Positions 30,468 to 39,185 are shown, counted from the stretch's first letter. The stretch: 64,000 nt of DNA from Ewingella sp. CoE-038-23 (GCF_040419245.1 NZ_JAZHOH010000001.1:3472001-3536000), one strand, 5' to 3'. The notes: generated from the letters alone by a model not told the origin. Numbers and translations are program-made.

Positions 30468-31357
30468 GTATGAATATCGTTGATTTCGTAAAGAGCCAAG
30501 AAAACCTATTCACAGGCTCATTGGCTGATAACTCGGTCACGTGGGGCAAGGAGTGCCAGTTCGCCATTCAAGCTTTCCAGAAGAATGACTCTCTGGCGAA
30601 GACTGCCCTTTCCAATCCAATTAGCGCACAGAACGCCATTATCAACGTGGCCGCCATTGGCATAAGCCTGAATCCTGCAAGTAAGTTGGCCTATCTAGTT
30701 CCACGAGATGGGACTGTGTGCCTCGATGTTTCGTACATGGGCCTGCTTCATATCGCTCAGGCAACTGGATGCATTCAGTGGGGTCAAGCAAAGCTAGTCC
30801 ATGCCAATGACACCTACGAATCCAATGGATTGGATACGGCACCAACGCACAAGTACAACGCGTTTGGCGACCGTGGCGATGTGGTAGGAGCCTACTGCAC
30901 GGTAAAAACCTCTGGTGGTGACTATCTAACGGATGAGATGAGCGTTGCGGATATTCGCGCCATTCAGGAAATCAGTAAGTCTAAAAACGGGCCGTGGAAG
31001 ACTCACTGGGCTGAGATGGCCCGCAAGACAGTGGTTAAGCGGGCGAGCAAATACTGGCCTCGCGCTACCCGCTTAGACGCTGCGATTCAAGTACTGAACG
31101 ATGAAGAAGGAATCTTCACTGAGCCAGTGATGGCGCACACTCCAGAGGAGGCCATTCAAGACCAAGAGGCGCAGCGCAAGGAAGAGCTATTCAGGAAGGT
31201 AAGTGACCTTTGCGATCAGATGGAACTTGCCGAGGACTTCCCTACGCTAAAAACCATCTTCGCCGAAGCATACAAGGCCACCACGGGGATGAAGCTGCAA
31301 AAAGATGTTCAGCAAATCTACACAGAGAAAAAGGCGAAGTTTGAGGAGGCCGCATGA
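30464..31357 (+). CDS. recT: RecT single-strand annealing protein
   Basis: 297 aa. 'NPISAQNAIINVAAIGISLN', 'KLAYLVPRDGTVCLDVSYMG', 'GPWKTHWAEMARKTVVKRAS' are the core of the RecT family. It anneals complementary single strands for phage recombination. Partner genes: Gp157 and ssb downstream; no RecE or lambda Exo type nuclease is visible. Overlaps both neighbours as ATGA. Confidence 0.94.
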   Translation: MSMNIVDFVKSQENLFTGSLADNSVTWGKECQFAIQAFQKNDSLAKTALSNPISAQNAIINVAAIGISLNPASKLAYLVPRDGTVCLDVSYMGLLHIAQATGCIQWGQAKLVHANDTYESNGLDTAPTHKYNAFGDRGDVVGAYCTVKTSGGDYLTDEMSVADIRAIQEISKSKNGPWKTHWAEMARKTVVKRASKYWPRATRLDAAIQVLNDEEGIFTEPVMAHTPEEAIQDQEAQRKEELFRKVSDLCDQMELAEDFPTLKTIFAEAYKATTGMKLQKDVQQIYTEKKAKFEEAA

Positions 31358-31836
31358 CCCAGCTTTACGCAATAGCCAATGAGTACGCCAGCCTTACAGC
31401 TCAGGACTTAGACCCTGAGTTTATCGCTGACACTCTTGAAGGGATTCAAGGCGAGTTCGAAGACAAGGTTACTCAGTTGCTGGCAATCATTAAAAACGAA
31501 TCTGCATATGCCGAAGCCCTCAAGGATGAGGCCAAGAACCTCTCAGAGCGCGCCAAGGTTGCAGAGAACAAGGTTGCCAACATCAAGGCCTACATCGCCA
31601 CCTCAATGGATACAGCAGGCAAGAAATCCATCCGCGCCGGTCTGCACTCAGTAACCGTTAGAGCTCCAAGCAAAACGGTAGAAATTGTCGATGAAAGCAA
31701 GGTGCCGATTGAGTTCTTTGAATTCGTTACCTCCAAGAAATTCGACCTGACGGCAATAAAACATCACCTCAAGGCTGATAAGCCAGTGCCGGGCACTGAG
31801 TTAAAGTCAGGAAAGCCTTCACTACTCATTAAGTAA
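31354..31836 (+). CDS. Siphovirus Gp157 family protein
   Basis: 160 aa. 'IADTLEGIQGEFEDKVTQLL' then a long helix 'DEAKNLSERAKVAENKVANI' and 'KKSIRAGLHSVTVRAPSKTV' match the Gp157 family, linked in Streptococcus phages to host resistance to phage and commonly beside recT/ssb. A coiled-coil partner of recombination proteins is plausible. Confidence 0.87.
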   Translation: MTQLYAIANEYASLTAQDLDPEFIADTLEGIQGEFEDKVTQLLAIIKNESAYAEALKDEAKNLSERAKVAENKVANIKAYIATSMDTAGKKSIRAGLHSVTVRAPSKTVEIVDESKVPIEFFEFVTSKKFDLTAIKHHLKADKPVPGTELKSGKPSLLIK

Positions 31837-31877
31837 AATCGACAAAAACAGCATCGGTAGCCCATTCGGAGAGATAG

Positions 31878-32306
31878 ATGACCATCAACAGATTCATTGC
31901 AAGCGGCAATCTTGGAAAGGATTGCGAAACGCGCAGCACACCAAATGGGAAGCTAATTGCTTCCTTTTCTTTGCCCGTAAAACAGGGATTCGGGGAGCAT
32001 GAAAAGACTTCTTGGGTTGTCTGCCGGCTGTTTGGCGCTAAGGCTGAAACCCTCCCGCAATATCTCAAAAAGGGAATGAAGGTGACGGTCGAAGGGAAGT
32101 TCGTCACAGAAGAATGGACTGACAAAGACGGGAATAAACGCCAAACGCCAACCATCATCGTTGATGACATCGACCTTCCTCCGCGCCAATCGGATGCGCC
32201 AAAGCAAGCGCCTCAGAGTGCTCAGCAACCGCAGTCAGGATGGGGCCAGCCAGCGCCACAGCAATCATCCAATGAAATGGACTTCGACGATTCGATTCCG
32301 TTCTAA
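31878..32306 (+). CDS. ssb: Phage single-stranded DNA-binding protein
   Basis: 142 aa. OB fold residues 1-105 ('NRFIASGNLGKDCETRSTPN', 'GMKVTVEGKFVTEEWTDKDG'), a Gln/Pro-rich linker, then the acidic tip 'EMDFDDSIPF' that recruits partner proteins. It coats ssDNA during phage replication and RecT annealing. Confidence 0.94.
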   Translation: MTINRFIASGNLGKDCETRSTPNGKLIASFSLPVKQGFGEHEKTSWVVCRLFGAKAETLPQYLKKGMKVTVEGKFVTEEWTDKDGNKRQTPTIIVDDIDLPPRQSDAPKQAPQSAQQPQSGWGQPAPQQSSNEMDFDDSIPF

Positions 32307-32327
32307 CCCTCTTTCAAGGAACACATT

Positions 32328-32789
32328 ATGAGTGAAGTAACTTTTGGACAAGGCCAGCTTGAAGAACTGGCTAAATTCACTGATCCACAGAACGAAATTA
32401 TCGCCAATCTTGCAAAAGCATTGCTCAGCACAACCAAGCAGAGAAACGAGTTCGCCCAGCAACTATCCGAGCTTCAACTCTCACAGCAAAACATCATCAA
32501 CTCTCTCGGCATTAAAGGTGATGGCCCATGGAGTAAGTTGGTTATTGAGTATGTGATGGGGTTGGTGGCGGAGCGGGATGGATTGGCTGAAAAGCTTGCC
32601 TTGGCAGAAAATATAGCCATTTCATCTGCCAACGATATTGCCTACGCAATATTCAATCTCTCTAACAAAAAGCTCAGCCAACTCAAGAACGGCATTATCG
32701 AAAGCACATGTCCGACTGATTCGGCTTTGATTGCCGAACGTAACTTGCGAGACTTCGCCGCCAATCTGTGCGCTGGGAGGAAGGGATGA
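32328..32789 (+). CDS. Coiled-coil early phage protein
   Basis: 153 aa. 'LEELAKFTDPQNEIIANLAK', 'NEFAQQLSELQLSQQNIINS' and 'GLVAERDGLAEKLALAENIA' give several heptad-like helices, as in Ead/Ea22-like proteins of phage early operons. No catalytic motif. Function unknown. Confidence 0.68.
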   Translation: MSEVTFGQGQLEELAKFTDPQNEIIANLAKALLSTTKQRNEFAQQLSELQLSQQNIINSLGIKGDGPWSKLVIEYVMGLVAERDGLAEKLALAENIAISSANDIAYAIFNLSNKKLSQLKNGIIESTCPTDSALIAERNLRDFAANLCAGRKG

Positions 32790-33208
32790 AACTCAGTAAG
32801 GCTCAACGGCAAGCGTTGCGAATGAGATTCGGCGGTAAATGTGCGTATTGCGGATGCGAACTGCCGGAGAAAGGCTGGCACGCCGACCACGTTCAGGCTG
32901 TTCTCAGGAAGCTGGATTTTGGGGATAGGCAACCCAATGGAATGCGGAAGATTGTAGCCACCGGCGAGCACTGGAAGCCAGAGAATGACACGAAGGAAAA
33001 CCTCTTCCCAGCCTGCGCACCATGCAATCTTTTCAAAGCATCGTTCGGCCTTGAAGGATTCAGGGAGCAAATAACTCAGCAGGCAGAAAGAGCGCGTTTG
33101 TACAGCGTCAATTTCCGCACGGCTGAAAGATTTGGGCAGGTGCAGGTGACGGAATCACCGATAGTTTTCTGGTTCGAAAAATACCGTGAAGGAATGAGTC
33201 ATGAGTAA
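32786..33208 (+). CDS. HNH endonuclease
   Basis: 140 aa from ATG at 32786, overlapping the previous stop. 'GGKCAYCGCELPEKGWHADH' and 'NLFPACAPCNLFKASFGLEG' form the H-N-H core with two CxxC zinc pairs. Flanking basic residues should bind DNA. In this position it could assist recombination or packaging, or act as a mobile homing-type nuclease. Confidence 0.87.
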   Translation: MKLSKAQRQALRMRFGGKCAYCGCELPEKGWHADHVQAVLRKLDFGDRQPNGMRKIVATGEHWKPENDTKENLFPACAPCNLFKASFGLEGFREQITQQAERARLYSVNFRTAERFGQVQVTESPIVFWFEKYREGMSHE

Positions 33209-33368
33209 CGCACCCACAGCAACACTGTTTTGCAGCAACAAAAAATCAGAGCGAGCAAAGATTGCCGAGTACGAAGCGAAGGGATACGTAGTCGATGAGT
33301 CCATCCTTGTTAATCGGAAAGCTGGTGATGGCGTCGTGGTGAAATTGAAGGAGCAACCTCATGACTGA
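33201..33368 (+). CDS. Small early protein
   Basis: 55 aa (MSNAPTATLFCSNKKSERAK...), GAAGGA site, overlapping both neighbours by eight bases. 'YEAKGYVVDESILVNRKAGD' suggests a short beta unit. Not recognised. Confidence 0.6.
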   Translation: MSNAPTATLFCSNKKSERAKIAEYEAKGYVVDESILVNRKAGDGVVVKLKEQPHD

Positions 33369-33843
33369 GACAGCCAAAACCCACAGTGAGCTTTGTGTAA
33401 TTGCGGAGCGCATTAAGGCAGCAATGGCGTCATGTGTGGAAAGCTTCTGCATGGAAGTCGCAGATTCGATCGAAAACGAAATTGGTAGGGGGCTGACTGA
33501 ACAGGAGCGCCAGCAAATCAGCGAGACTGCTTCTGGCCTTCTGGTTGCACAAGACCAGCTCGAAGCAGAACGCCAGCGGGCTGACAAAGCAGAAAGCTAT
33601 GCGCGTGAGCGTGATTCTGAAAACGAATCAATAGCATTAACGGTTGGCAGGCTGAGGCTAGACCTCGCCAAACTTCGTGGCAAGCTTGATACCCCTATAG
33701 TTATTCCGCCACGAAAAACGGCGAAAGACTATGTTGACGATGAATTTTCTAATGCTGACCTCGCCGCGATTTACAACGCTGCCAGGCTTGAACTCAAAGC
33801 GAGAATCAAAAGCGCTGGATTTACGGCCAAGGATGGTGAGTGA
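33361..33843 (+). CDS. Coiled-coil early phage protein (Ead/Ea22-like)
   Basis: 160 aa. The centre 'VAQDQLEAERQRADKAESYA' is the short coiled coil shared by Ead/Ea22-type phage proteins; flanks differ. The end 'KARIKSAGFTAKDGE' is polar. Function unknown. A terminator follows. Confidence 0.68.
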   Translation: MTETAKTHSELCVIAERIKAAMASCVESFCMEVADSIENEIGRGLTEQERQQISETASGLLVAQDQLEAERQRADKAESYARERDSENESIALTVGRLRLDLAKLRGKLDTPIVIPPRKTAKDYVDDEFSNADLAAIYNAARLELKARIKSAGFTAKDGE

Positions 33844-33881
33844 CACCCAGTAATAACCATCAACTCCGAATAACCCAATAG

Positions 33882-33901
33882 CCGCGCAACGCGGTTTTTT
33901 T
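33882..33901 (+). terminator. Third early terminator
   Basis: CCGCG-caa-CGCGG and T7, between the coiled-coil gene and the DUF3850 gene. Confidence 0.78.
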
Positions 33902-33925
33902 ACGCCTTAATCCGAGGTATACACC

Positions 33926-34180
33926 ATGAAAACCCACGATTTGAAAATAGCTCCCCAGCATTTCGCGCCGGTATATGCAGGCGTTAAAACCGCTGAACTC
34001 CGCAAGAATGACCGTGACTACCAAGTTGGTGACTTACTCAAGCTGCGTGAGTTTTCAGATGGTGAGTACACCGGAAGCTTTGTTATTCGCGAGGTAACGC
34101 ACATAACTGATGTCGGATTTGTGGCTGAGGGTTATGTGTTGCTGAGCATGGTCCCAATGAAACTTTTAGAGGCTGCATAA
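33926..34180 (+). CDS. DUF3850 / ASCH-like PUA-fold protein
   Basis: 84 aa. 'MKTHDLKIAPQHFAPVYAGV', 'KTAELRKNDRDYQVGDLLKL', 'YTGSFVIREVTHITD' match DUF3850, related to ASCH domains that bind RNA or modified bases. The E-L-R-x-N-D turn is the conserved site. Role in the phage unknown. Confidence 0.88.
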   Translation: MKTHDLKIAPQHFAPVYAGVKTAELRKNDRDYQVGDLLKLREFSDGEYTGSFVIREVTHITDVGFVAEGYVLLSMVPMKLLEAA

Positions 34181-34474
34181 ATGAAAATTGAAATCGGCGA
34201 GAAATGGCTTATCACCAGCGACAAGTATCAGTTCATTCTTCAGGAGAAAGGCATTGCCAAAGAAGGCAAGAACGCGGGCCAAGCGGTGCTGAAGAACACC
34301 ACATTCTACCCTAAGATTGAGCAGTTAATCTCCTCGCTAATCCTGAAAGAAGTTCGCGCATCTGACGTGCAATCACTCGAAGAAATGCGAAGTGAAATCG
34401 AGCGCGTAAGCCAGCAATGCCAGAAAGCTTTCTCGGAGTTAACGTCTGAAGACCTCAATGCAGAGCCAGCCTGA
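34181..34474 (+). CDS. DUF5405-like phage protein
   Basis: 97 aa, starting right after the previous stop. 'MKIEIGEKWLITSDKYQFIL' and 'GQAVLKNTTFYPKIEQLISS' fit DUF5405, a small family of enterobacterial phages; the rest is helical ('SLEEMRSEIERVSQQCQKAF'). Function unknown. Confidence 0.75.
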   Translation: MKIEIGEKWLITSDKYQFILQEKGIAKEGKNAGQAVLKNTTFYPKIEQLISSLILKEVRASDVQSLEEMRSEIERVSQQCQKAFSELTSEDLNAEPA

Positions 34475-34713
34475 TGAAGCCACTCATCAAAGGTGACACC
34501 GAGCCAGCGCACTTAGTTGCAGCCCATAAAGCTATAGATGCTCACAGGGAAAAGTACGGAACTGGCAATAAGCATCACCGAAGAATCTACAGCATCAAAT
34601 ACCGCAACAAGAGCTATCAAATCGAAGTCACCAATACCAACAAACATCATCTGGCCCATGTCATTACGGGCCATAGACAGCTAACGAAAGTTCATTATGG
34701 AGAAGTGGCATGA
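34474..34713 (+). CDS. Small basic early protein
   Basis: 79 aa, one-base overlap (TGATG) with the previous stop. His/Lys/Arg-rich: 'YGTGNKHHRRIYSIKYRNKS', 'HHLAHVITGHRQLTKVHYGE'. Likely nucleic-acid binding by charge only. Not recognised. Confidence 0.6.
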   Translation: MKPLIKGDTEPAHLVAAHKAIDAHREKYGTGNKHHRRIYSIKYRNKSYQIEVTNTNKHHLAHVITGHRQLTKVHYGEVA

Positions 34714-35069
34714 AAGATTATTCAGCTATGAGTGACTTTGAAATCAATAAATTGGTGGCAAAGCTCATGGGGCATCAGTGTTATTACGATAATAATTCGT
34801 ACACCAACGACGGTCTAAATGTAACCGTCACCGGGAACGGTTGGCGAGGTTGGTATAACCCAACAAGAGACATCGATGCCGCATGGAGGATTATCGTCGC
34901 TAACAAAATCAACATTGACCATCGAGAGTCTATCAAGTCAGGCGCGATGGCCAGTCAGAGTGGCAGAAAAGAGATTTACGCTGTTGATAAAAACCCGCTC
35001 CGCGCTGCAATGATTGTGTTCCTCATGATGAAAGATGAAGCAGTAAAAACTCAGGGAGAAAAGTCATGA
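34710..35069 (+). CDS. DUF2591 (NinX-like) protein, second copy
   Basis: 119 aa. 'MKDYSAMSDFEINKLVAKLM', 'PTRDIDAAWRIIVANKINID' and 'NPLRAAMIVFLMMKDEAV' match DUF2591/NinX. The ends are close to those of the copy at 20275-20598 while the middle differs, so the prophage holds two diverged members in opposite operons. Confidence 0.85.
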   Translation: MKDYSAMSDFEINKLVAKLMGHQCYYDNNSYTNDGLNVTVTGNGWRGWYNPTRDIDAAWRIIVANKINIDHRESIKSGAMASQSGRKEIYAVDKNPLRAAMIVFLMMKDEAVKTQGEKS

Positions 35070-35569
35070 AATGGGAAATATTGAAAGGTAGTGAGGATGA
35101 CTTCGAGGGGTACCATGAAGAAGTCACTCATATTTACTCAACTCGTCGTGGTCGCGCTGTTTCTAATGGTGTCGCACCTAGCCTTGACGGGCATTTGGTT
35201 GCCGAGCGACGCCCAATCACCGAGCCAGATGTAAGCCAGCAGGTGACCACTGAGTGGGATGGCGATGGTTTGCCGCCTGTTGGTTCTTTTGTGGAGTGCT
35301 TCTCTAAAAATGAATGGAGAAAATGCAAGGTCACATTTGCCGGTGAGCCTGGAAGTAAAACAGAGGCTCTTGTTTTCGATGTAAAAACCACTAGGCCATT
35401 TTGGGCTGATGAATTCCGCCCTATCCGCTCACCTGAAGATGTGGCAAGGGAGAGGGCAATAGGTGCTATTGCTGAGCTATGTCGATCATCGGCAAGTAAC
35501 GGTCATTCATCTGAGTTAATTTACGACGCCATCGCAGCAGGCAATATTCCCGGAGTAAAGCTGGAGTAA
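35066..35569 (+). CDS. Early phage protein with W-D-G-x-G-L-P-P motif
   Basis: 167 aa. 'TEWDGDGLPPVGSFVECFSK' is a motif repeated in several phage hypothetical proteins of early operons (beta-rich domain, residues 80-135); the C-terminal helix 'ERAIGAIAELCRSSASNGHS' is distinct. Function unknown. Confidence 0.7.
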   Translation: MKWEILKGSEDDFEGYHEEVTHIYSTRRGRAVSNGVAPSLDGHLVAERRPITEPDVSQQVTTEWDGDGLPPVGSFVECFSKNEWRKCKVTFAGEPGSKTEALVFDVKTTRPFWADEFRPIRSPEDVARERAIGAIAELCRSSASNGHSSELIYDAIAAGNIPGVKLE

Positions 35570-35572
35570 CCC

Positions 35573-35776
35573 ATGACTCCAGAGCAAGAAATAGCATCCC
35601 GCGCAATAGCCAAAAAGATACTCACCGAACGCCGCAGTAAATCCAACAATCTCACCTACCGCCAAATACTCGACAAGCACTCACCAGATGCATATCCATT
35701 CGTTCCTGCTAAATATCGAAAGCAGGTATGGATGTGGCTTGCCTGTTGGGTGCGTCGAGTGGCTGATGAAAAATAG
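35573..35776 (+). CDS. Small early protein before xis
   Basis: 67 aa. 'MTPEQEIASRAIAKKILTER' then 'RQILDKHSPDAYPFVPAKYR' and 'MWLACWVRRVADEK'. Basic and helical. Not recognised. Confidence 0.62.
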   Translation: MTPEQEIASRAIAKKILTERRSKSNNLTYRQILDKHSPDAYPFVPAKYRKQVWMWLACWVRRVADEK

Positions 35777-35787
35777 CAGAGGTAAGC

Positions 35788-36102
35788 ATGGCAGCCTCAG
35801 ATTCATTTTTAAAAGTCAAAGAGTTCGCTGCCATCGTCAGGGTGTCGGCGAGCACTATTTATAGAAATCCCCAGAAGTACCATATGTTTAAGGTTGGTGG
35901 GGGCTGGCGGGCTAACGAAGATAGCCTTAAAAAGTTTGAACAACAGTCGGCAAATGATAACAATGTTTTCCGGCTGGCTGTTGTAGGCGGTAAGGAGAAA
36001 GTGAAATGCCGATCTACAAAAGAGGTAAAACGTACTGGATCGATATCTCAACGCCAGATGGAGCAAGAATTAGGCGCTCTTCTGGAACCGAGGAAAAAGT
36101 AA
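35788..36102 (+). CDS. xis: Excisionase-type MerR-like HTH protein
   Basis: 104 aa, AGAGGTAAGC site. 'LKVKEFAAIVRVSASTIYRN' and 'KYHMFKVGGGWRANEDSLKK' form a winged helix of the HTH_17/excisionase type. The last 97 bases overlap int in another frame, as lambda xis overlaps int. It should bend attR/attL DNA to favour excision. Confidence 0.78.
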   Translation: MAASDSFLKVKEFAAIVRVSASTIYRNPQKYHMFKVGGGWRANEDSLKKFEQQSANDNNVFRLAVVGGKEKVKCRSTKEVKRTGSISQRQMEQELGALLEPRKK

Positions 36103-37049
36103 AAGCCCAGCAGCTTCATGACAAACTAAAGCATGAGATGTGGGCAGTTGATAACTTGAACAAAGCGCCTGAGAAGTCATTTGAGGAATTGATGATATTC
36201 GCCCTTCGTGATTCTGAGGGGCAATCAGCTTTTGAGAACAAGCAGAATTACGCTAGATATTTCCTTCATTTTTTCTCTGGTAGGGTGATCACTTCCATCA
36301 GTGGTGAGGAAATCCTTAACTCACTCCCAACTCATAGCTCCAAGAACAAAAAGCCCATGGCTAATGCGACCAAGAACAGATATCGGTCGTTCATCATGCG
36401 AGCATTCTCGATGGCTTTCAAATCTGGGTGGATTGCAAAGCTTCCCCACGTCCCATCACTCAGGGAGCCAAAGGTTCGAGTGAGGTGGATAGAGAAGCAT
36501 CAGGCTAGAATACTGATTGATAACCTGAGTAGCGAGTGGATGAGGTCTGTATGCTCATTCGCTCTACTGACTGGGGCCAGAAAGGGCGAGATTCTTTCTC
36601 TCAGGTGGCCTAACGTGGACTTAAGGAGGAAGGTGGTTGTGATCGCCTCTGAGGATTCAAAGTCTGGAAGGGCCAGACCGTTGCCCCTCAATGATGAAGC
36701 CGTAAGCATTCTTAGAAATCTACCAAGGGAAAGTGATTATGCGTTCTCGAGGGATGGAAAAAAGGCTGAGGAAATAAAGAGGGATGAATTTTGCAAGGCG
36801 CTTGCCGCATCTGGCATATCGGATTTCAGGTTTCATGACTTCCGCCATACTTGGGCAAGCTGGCACGTTCAGAACGGAACCCCTCTAATGATGCTTAAGG
36901 AGTTGGGTGGGTGGGAAAAACTGGAGATGGTCAATAAATATGCTCACCTGAGCGATGAGCATTTGAGGAGATTTAGTGGGATTGTCACATTTTTGGCACA
37001 CGATGGATTGCCAGAAAAAAACACACCAAAAATATCTCTCGTAAGTTAA
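36006..37049 (+). CDS. int: Tyrosine integrase
   Basis: 347 aa, AAGGAG site inside xis. An N-terminal arm domain ('MPIYKRGKTYWIDISTPDGA'), a core-binding domain, then the catalytic domain: Arg in 'LTGARKGEILSLRW', 'HDFRHTWASW' (H-x-x-R), and Tyr in 'MVNKYAHLSDEHL'. It integrates and excises the prophage. Its end lies 140 bases from queA, so attR must be in that gap. Confidence 0.95.
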   Translation: MPIYKRGKTYWIDISTPDGARIRRSSGTEEKVKAQQLHDKLKHEMWAVDNLNKAPEKSFEELMIFALRDSEGQSAFENKQNYARYFLHFFSGRVITSISGEEILNSLPTHSSKNKKPMANATKNRYRSFIMRAFSMAFKSGWIAKLPHVPSLREPKVRVRWIEKHQARILIDNLSSEWMRSVCSFALLTGARKGEILSLRWPNVDLRRKVVVIASEDSKSGRARPLPLNDEAVSILRNLPRESDYAFSRDGKKAEEIKRDEFCKALAASGISDFRFHDFRHTWASWHVQNGTPLMMLKELGGWEKLEMVNKYAHLSDEHLRRFSGIVTFLAHDGLPEKNTPKISLVS

Positions 37050-37150
37050 TGATATTAATAGCTTCTAAGCATGGTAATACGGGCTTTATTTTATCTGCAC
37101 ATCAGAGAAACAGTCTGATGAGGTTACTCCGCGGTGTTATCCGCAGAAAA

Positions 37151-37182
37151 AGAAAGCCCGAATGCATCGAATGCGTCCGGGC
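37151..37182 (-). terminator. Terminator of queA
   Basis: Minus strand GCCCG-GACGCAT-tcg-ATGCATT-CGGGC followed by TTTCTTTTT, seven bases after the queA stop. It means queA is not transcribed into the prophage. It is also a likely part of the attachment region. Confidence 0.78.
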
Positions 37183-37188
37183 CAATGG

Positions 37189-38259
37189 TTACTGGCCGAC
37201 CGCTTCTTGCGGAGCCAGAGGATTACGGTTGATGAACATCGCATCACCGTAACTAAAGAACCGGTACTGCTCCGCCACCGCCTGGTGGTAAGCATTCATG
37301 GTATTTTTATATCCGGCAAACGCGGAAACCAGCATGATCAGCGTCGATTCTGGCAGGTGGAAATTGGTCACCAGCGCGTCAATCACCTGATAGTTATAGC
37401 CCGGATAGATAAAGATTTTGGTATCGCCGAAGAATGGCGCAATCAGCGCGTTTTCTGCCGCCTTGGCGGCGCTCTCCAGTGAGCGTACTGAGGTGGTTCC
37501 CACCGCAATCACGCGCTTGCCGCGCGCTTTACAGGCCAATACCGCGTCGACCACTTCTTGTGGCACTTCAGCGTATTCGGCGTGCATTACGTGGTCTTCA
37601 ATAGTGTCCACACGCACTGGCTGGAAGGTGCCCGCGCCAACGTGCAGCGTCACAAAAGCAAACTCCACGCCCTTCTCTTTCAAGGCGTCCATCAGCGGCT
37701 GGTCGAAGTGCAAACCGGCAGTCGGTGCCGCAACGGCGCCAAGGCGCTCGCTGTAAACCGTCTGATACAGCTCGCGGTCGGCGTCTTCGTCCGGGCGGTC
37801 GATATAAGGAGGCAACGGCATGTGGCCGATCTCTTCCAGCAGAGTGAAGACATCGCGATCTTCATTAAATTCCAGCTCGAACAGCGTATCGTGGCGCGCC
37901 ACCATGGTGGCTTTGATGTTTTCGTTATCGCCTAATAGCAGTTCTGCGCCCGGTTTAGGCGACTTTGAAGCACGGACGTGAGCCAAAATGCGTTTGGAAT
38001 CAAGCACCCGCTCTACCAGCACTTCAATCTTGCCGCCGCTGACCTTGCGGCCAAAGACGCGGGCGGGGATCACGCGGGTATTGTTGAAGACCAGCAGGTC
38101 ACCGGCGTCGAGCTTGTCGAGCAGGTCGGTGAAAATGCCGTGCGTCAGTTCGCCGCTTGGCCCGTCCAGCGACAACAAACGGCAGCCGCTGCGCTGGGTC
38201 TGCGGATAGCGGGCAATCAGGGACTCGGGGAGTTCAAAAGAAAAATCGGCAACGCGCAT
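37189..38259 (-). CDS. queA: S-adenosylmethionine:tRNA ribosyltransferase-isomerase QueA
   Basis: 356 aa, full length. '[20 protein letters not shown]', '[18 protein letters not shown]', '[20 protein letters not shown]', '[20 protein letters not shown]', '[18 protein letters not shown]' are classic QueA blocks. It makes epoxyqueuosine in tRNA. In E. coli queA is followed by tgt; here the prophage lies at that junction. Confidence 0.97.
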   Translation of the reverse strand: MRVADFSFELPESLIARYPQTQRSGCRLLSLDGPSGELTHGIFTDLLDKLDAGDLLVFNNTRVIPARVFGRKVSGGKIEVLVERVLDSKRILAHVRASKSPKPGAELLLGDNENIKATMVARHDTLFELEFNEDRDVFTLLEEIGHMPLPPYIDRPDEDADRELYQTVYSERLGAVAAPTAGLHFDQPLMDALKEKGVEFAFVTLHVGAGTFQPVRVDTIEDHVMHAEYAEVPQEVVDAVLACKARGKRVIAVGTTSVRSLESAAKAAENALIAPFFGDTKIFIYPGYNYQVIDALVTNFHLPESTLIMLVSAFAGYKNTMNAYHQAVAEQYRFFSYGDAMFINRNPLAPQEAVGQ

Positions 38260-38394
38260 GGCTTTTCACTTCAGTTAACGGACAAAAACAGGCGGCTTAG
38301 TCTAGTGGTACGGGCCTTTTGCTGCAAGCTTCTACCTCAAGAAAGGCATATCCTGACATGTCATTGATCATGTTTCTTGCATTATACTGTGCGG

Positions 38395-38976
38395 ATGAAT
38401 TTTTTAGCTCATCTCCATCTGGCCTCACTCGCCAACAGTTCGCTACTCGGAAACCTGCTGGCCGACTTCGTCCGTGGCAATCCTGACTCGCTATTTTCCG
38501 CTGATATCGTCAGCGGTATTCGCATGCATCGGCGGGTCGACGTCATGACCGACACCCTGCCGGAAGTGAAAATCGCCCGCAGCTATTTCCGCGATGATTT
38601 CCGCCGCGTCGCGCCTATCACGCTGGATATGGTGTGGGACCACTTTCTGTGTCGCCACTGGGCCACGCTCTCGCCGGACATTGAGCTGGAAGAGTTTATC
38701 GAAGCTTGTCGCCAAGAGATTGAACCGCAGCTGGATGGAATGCCGGAGCGCTTTATCAATCTGAATCGCTATTTATGGTCAGATCGCTGGATGCAGAGCT
38801 ATGCCGCGCTGCCCAATATCGGCAATGCCTTGTCGAATATGGCCGCCCGCCGCCCGAAACTCAGCGCGCTGGCTGGCTCATATCACGACCTCGAATTGAA
38901 TTATGACGCGCTGGAACAACTTTTTTGGCAGTTTTATCCGCAGATGATGCTGCAAGCCAGACAGCAGGAAATTTGA
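38395..38976 (+). CDS. acpH: Acyl carrier protein phosphodiesterase AcpH
   Basis: 193 aa from ATG at 38395 ('[20 protein letters not shown]'). '[20 protein letters not shown]' and '[18 protein letters not shown]' carry the HD-type metal ligands, with 'WDHFLCRHW'. It removes 4'-phosphopantetheine from holo-ACP. Divergent from queA as in E. coli. Confidence 0.94.
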   Translation: MNFLAHLHLASLANSSLLGNLLADFVRGNPDSLFSADIVSGIRMHRRVDVMTDTLPEVKIARSYFRDDFRRVAPITLDMVWDHFLCRHWATLSPDIELEEFIEACRQEIEPQLDGMPERFINLNRYLWSDRWMQSYAALPNIGNALSNMAARRPKLSALAGSYHDLELNYDALEQLFWQFYPQMMLQARQQEI

Positions 38977-39067
38977 CTTAAGGTGAAATTAATCGTGAAT
39001 CGCGACACAATTCCCTGCAAATCAGCCGCTTATTCATAATAAGATTTGCGACTTACTCCACAGACTG

Positions 39068-39082
39068 ATAGTCGAATACTAT
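39068..39082. promoter_or_regulatory. OxyR-like half palindrome
   Basis: ATAG-N7-CTAT about 105 bases before the peroxiredoxin start, half of the OxyR motif (ATAG-N7-CTAT repeated). The second half is degenerate (ATtG). Suggestive only. Confidence 0.35.
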
Positions 39083-39185
39083 CTGATTGATTGGTCTGAT
39101 GGGGTTTATTCGCTTCCCCCCAGCCTCTATACTGGCTGTCGATTTATACACCCCTAATTCTTTTACCTCACCAATAGGAGTACTT

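Larger units (their letters stand above)
1..37182. mobile_element. Lambdoid siphovirus-type prophage, right part
   Basis: A contiguous set of phage genes in lambdoid order: tail, head, terminase, lysis, Q, nin region, replication, cII, cro, cI, N, recombination, xis and int. The integrase end stops at 37049 and the first host gene (queA) ends at 37189, so the right attachment site lies in the short gap between them; I could not define its core. The left attachment site and the tail tip and fibre genes are outside the window. Every essential module visible here looks intact, so the element could be inducible. That is inference. Confidence 0.93.

Noticed and set aside
32786..33208. Homing endonuclease in an intron or intein
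   Set aside because: The HNH gene is free-standing and coupled to its neighbours; no split gene surrounds it.
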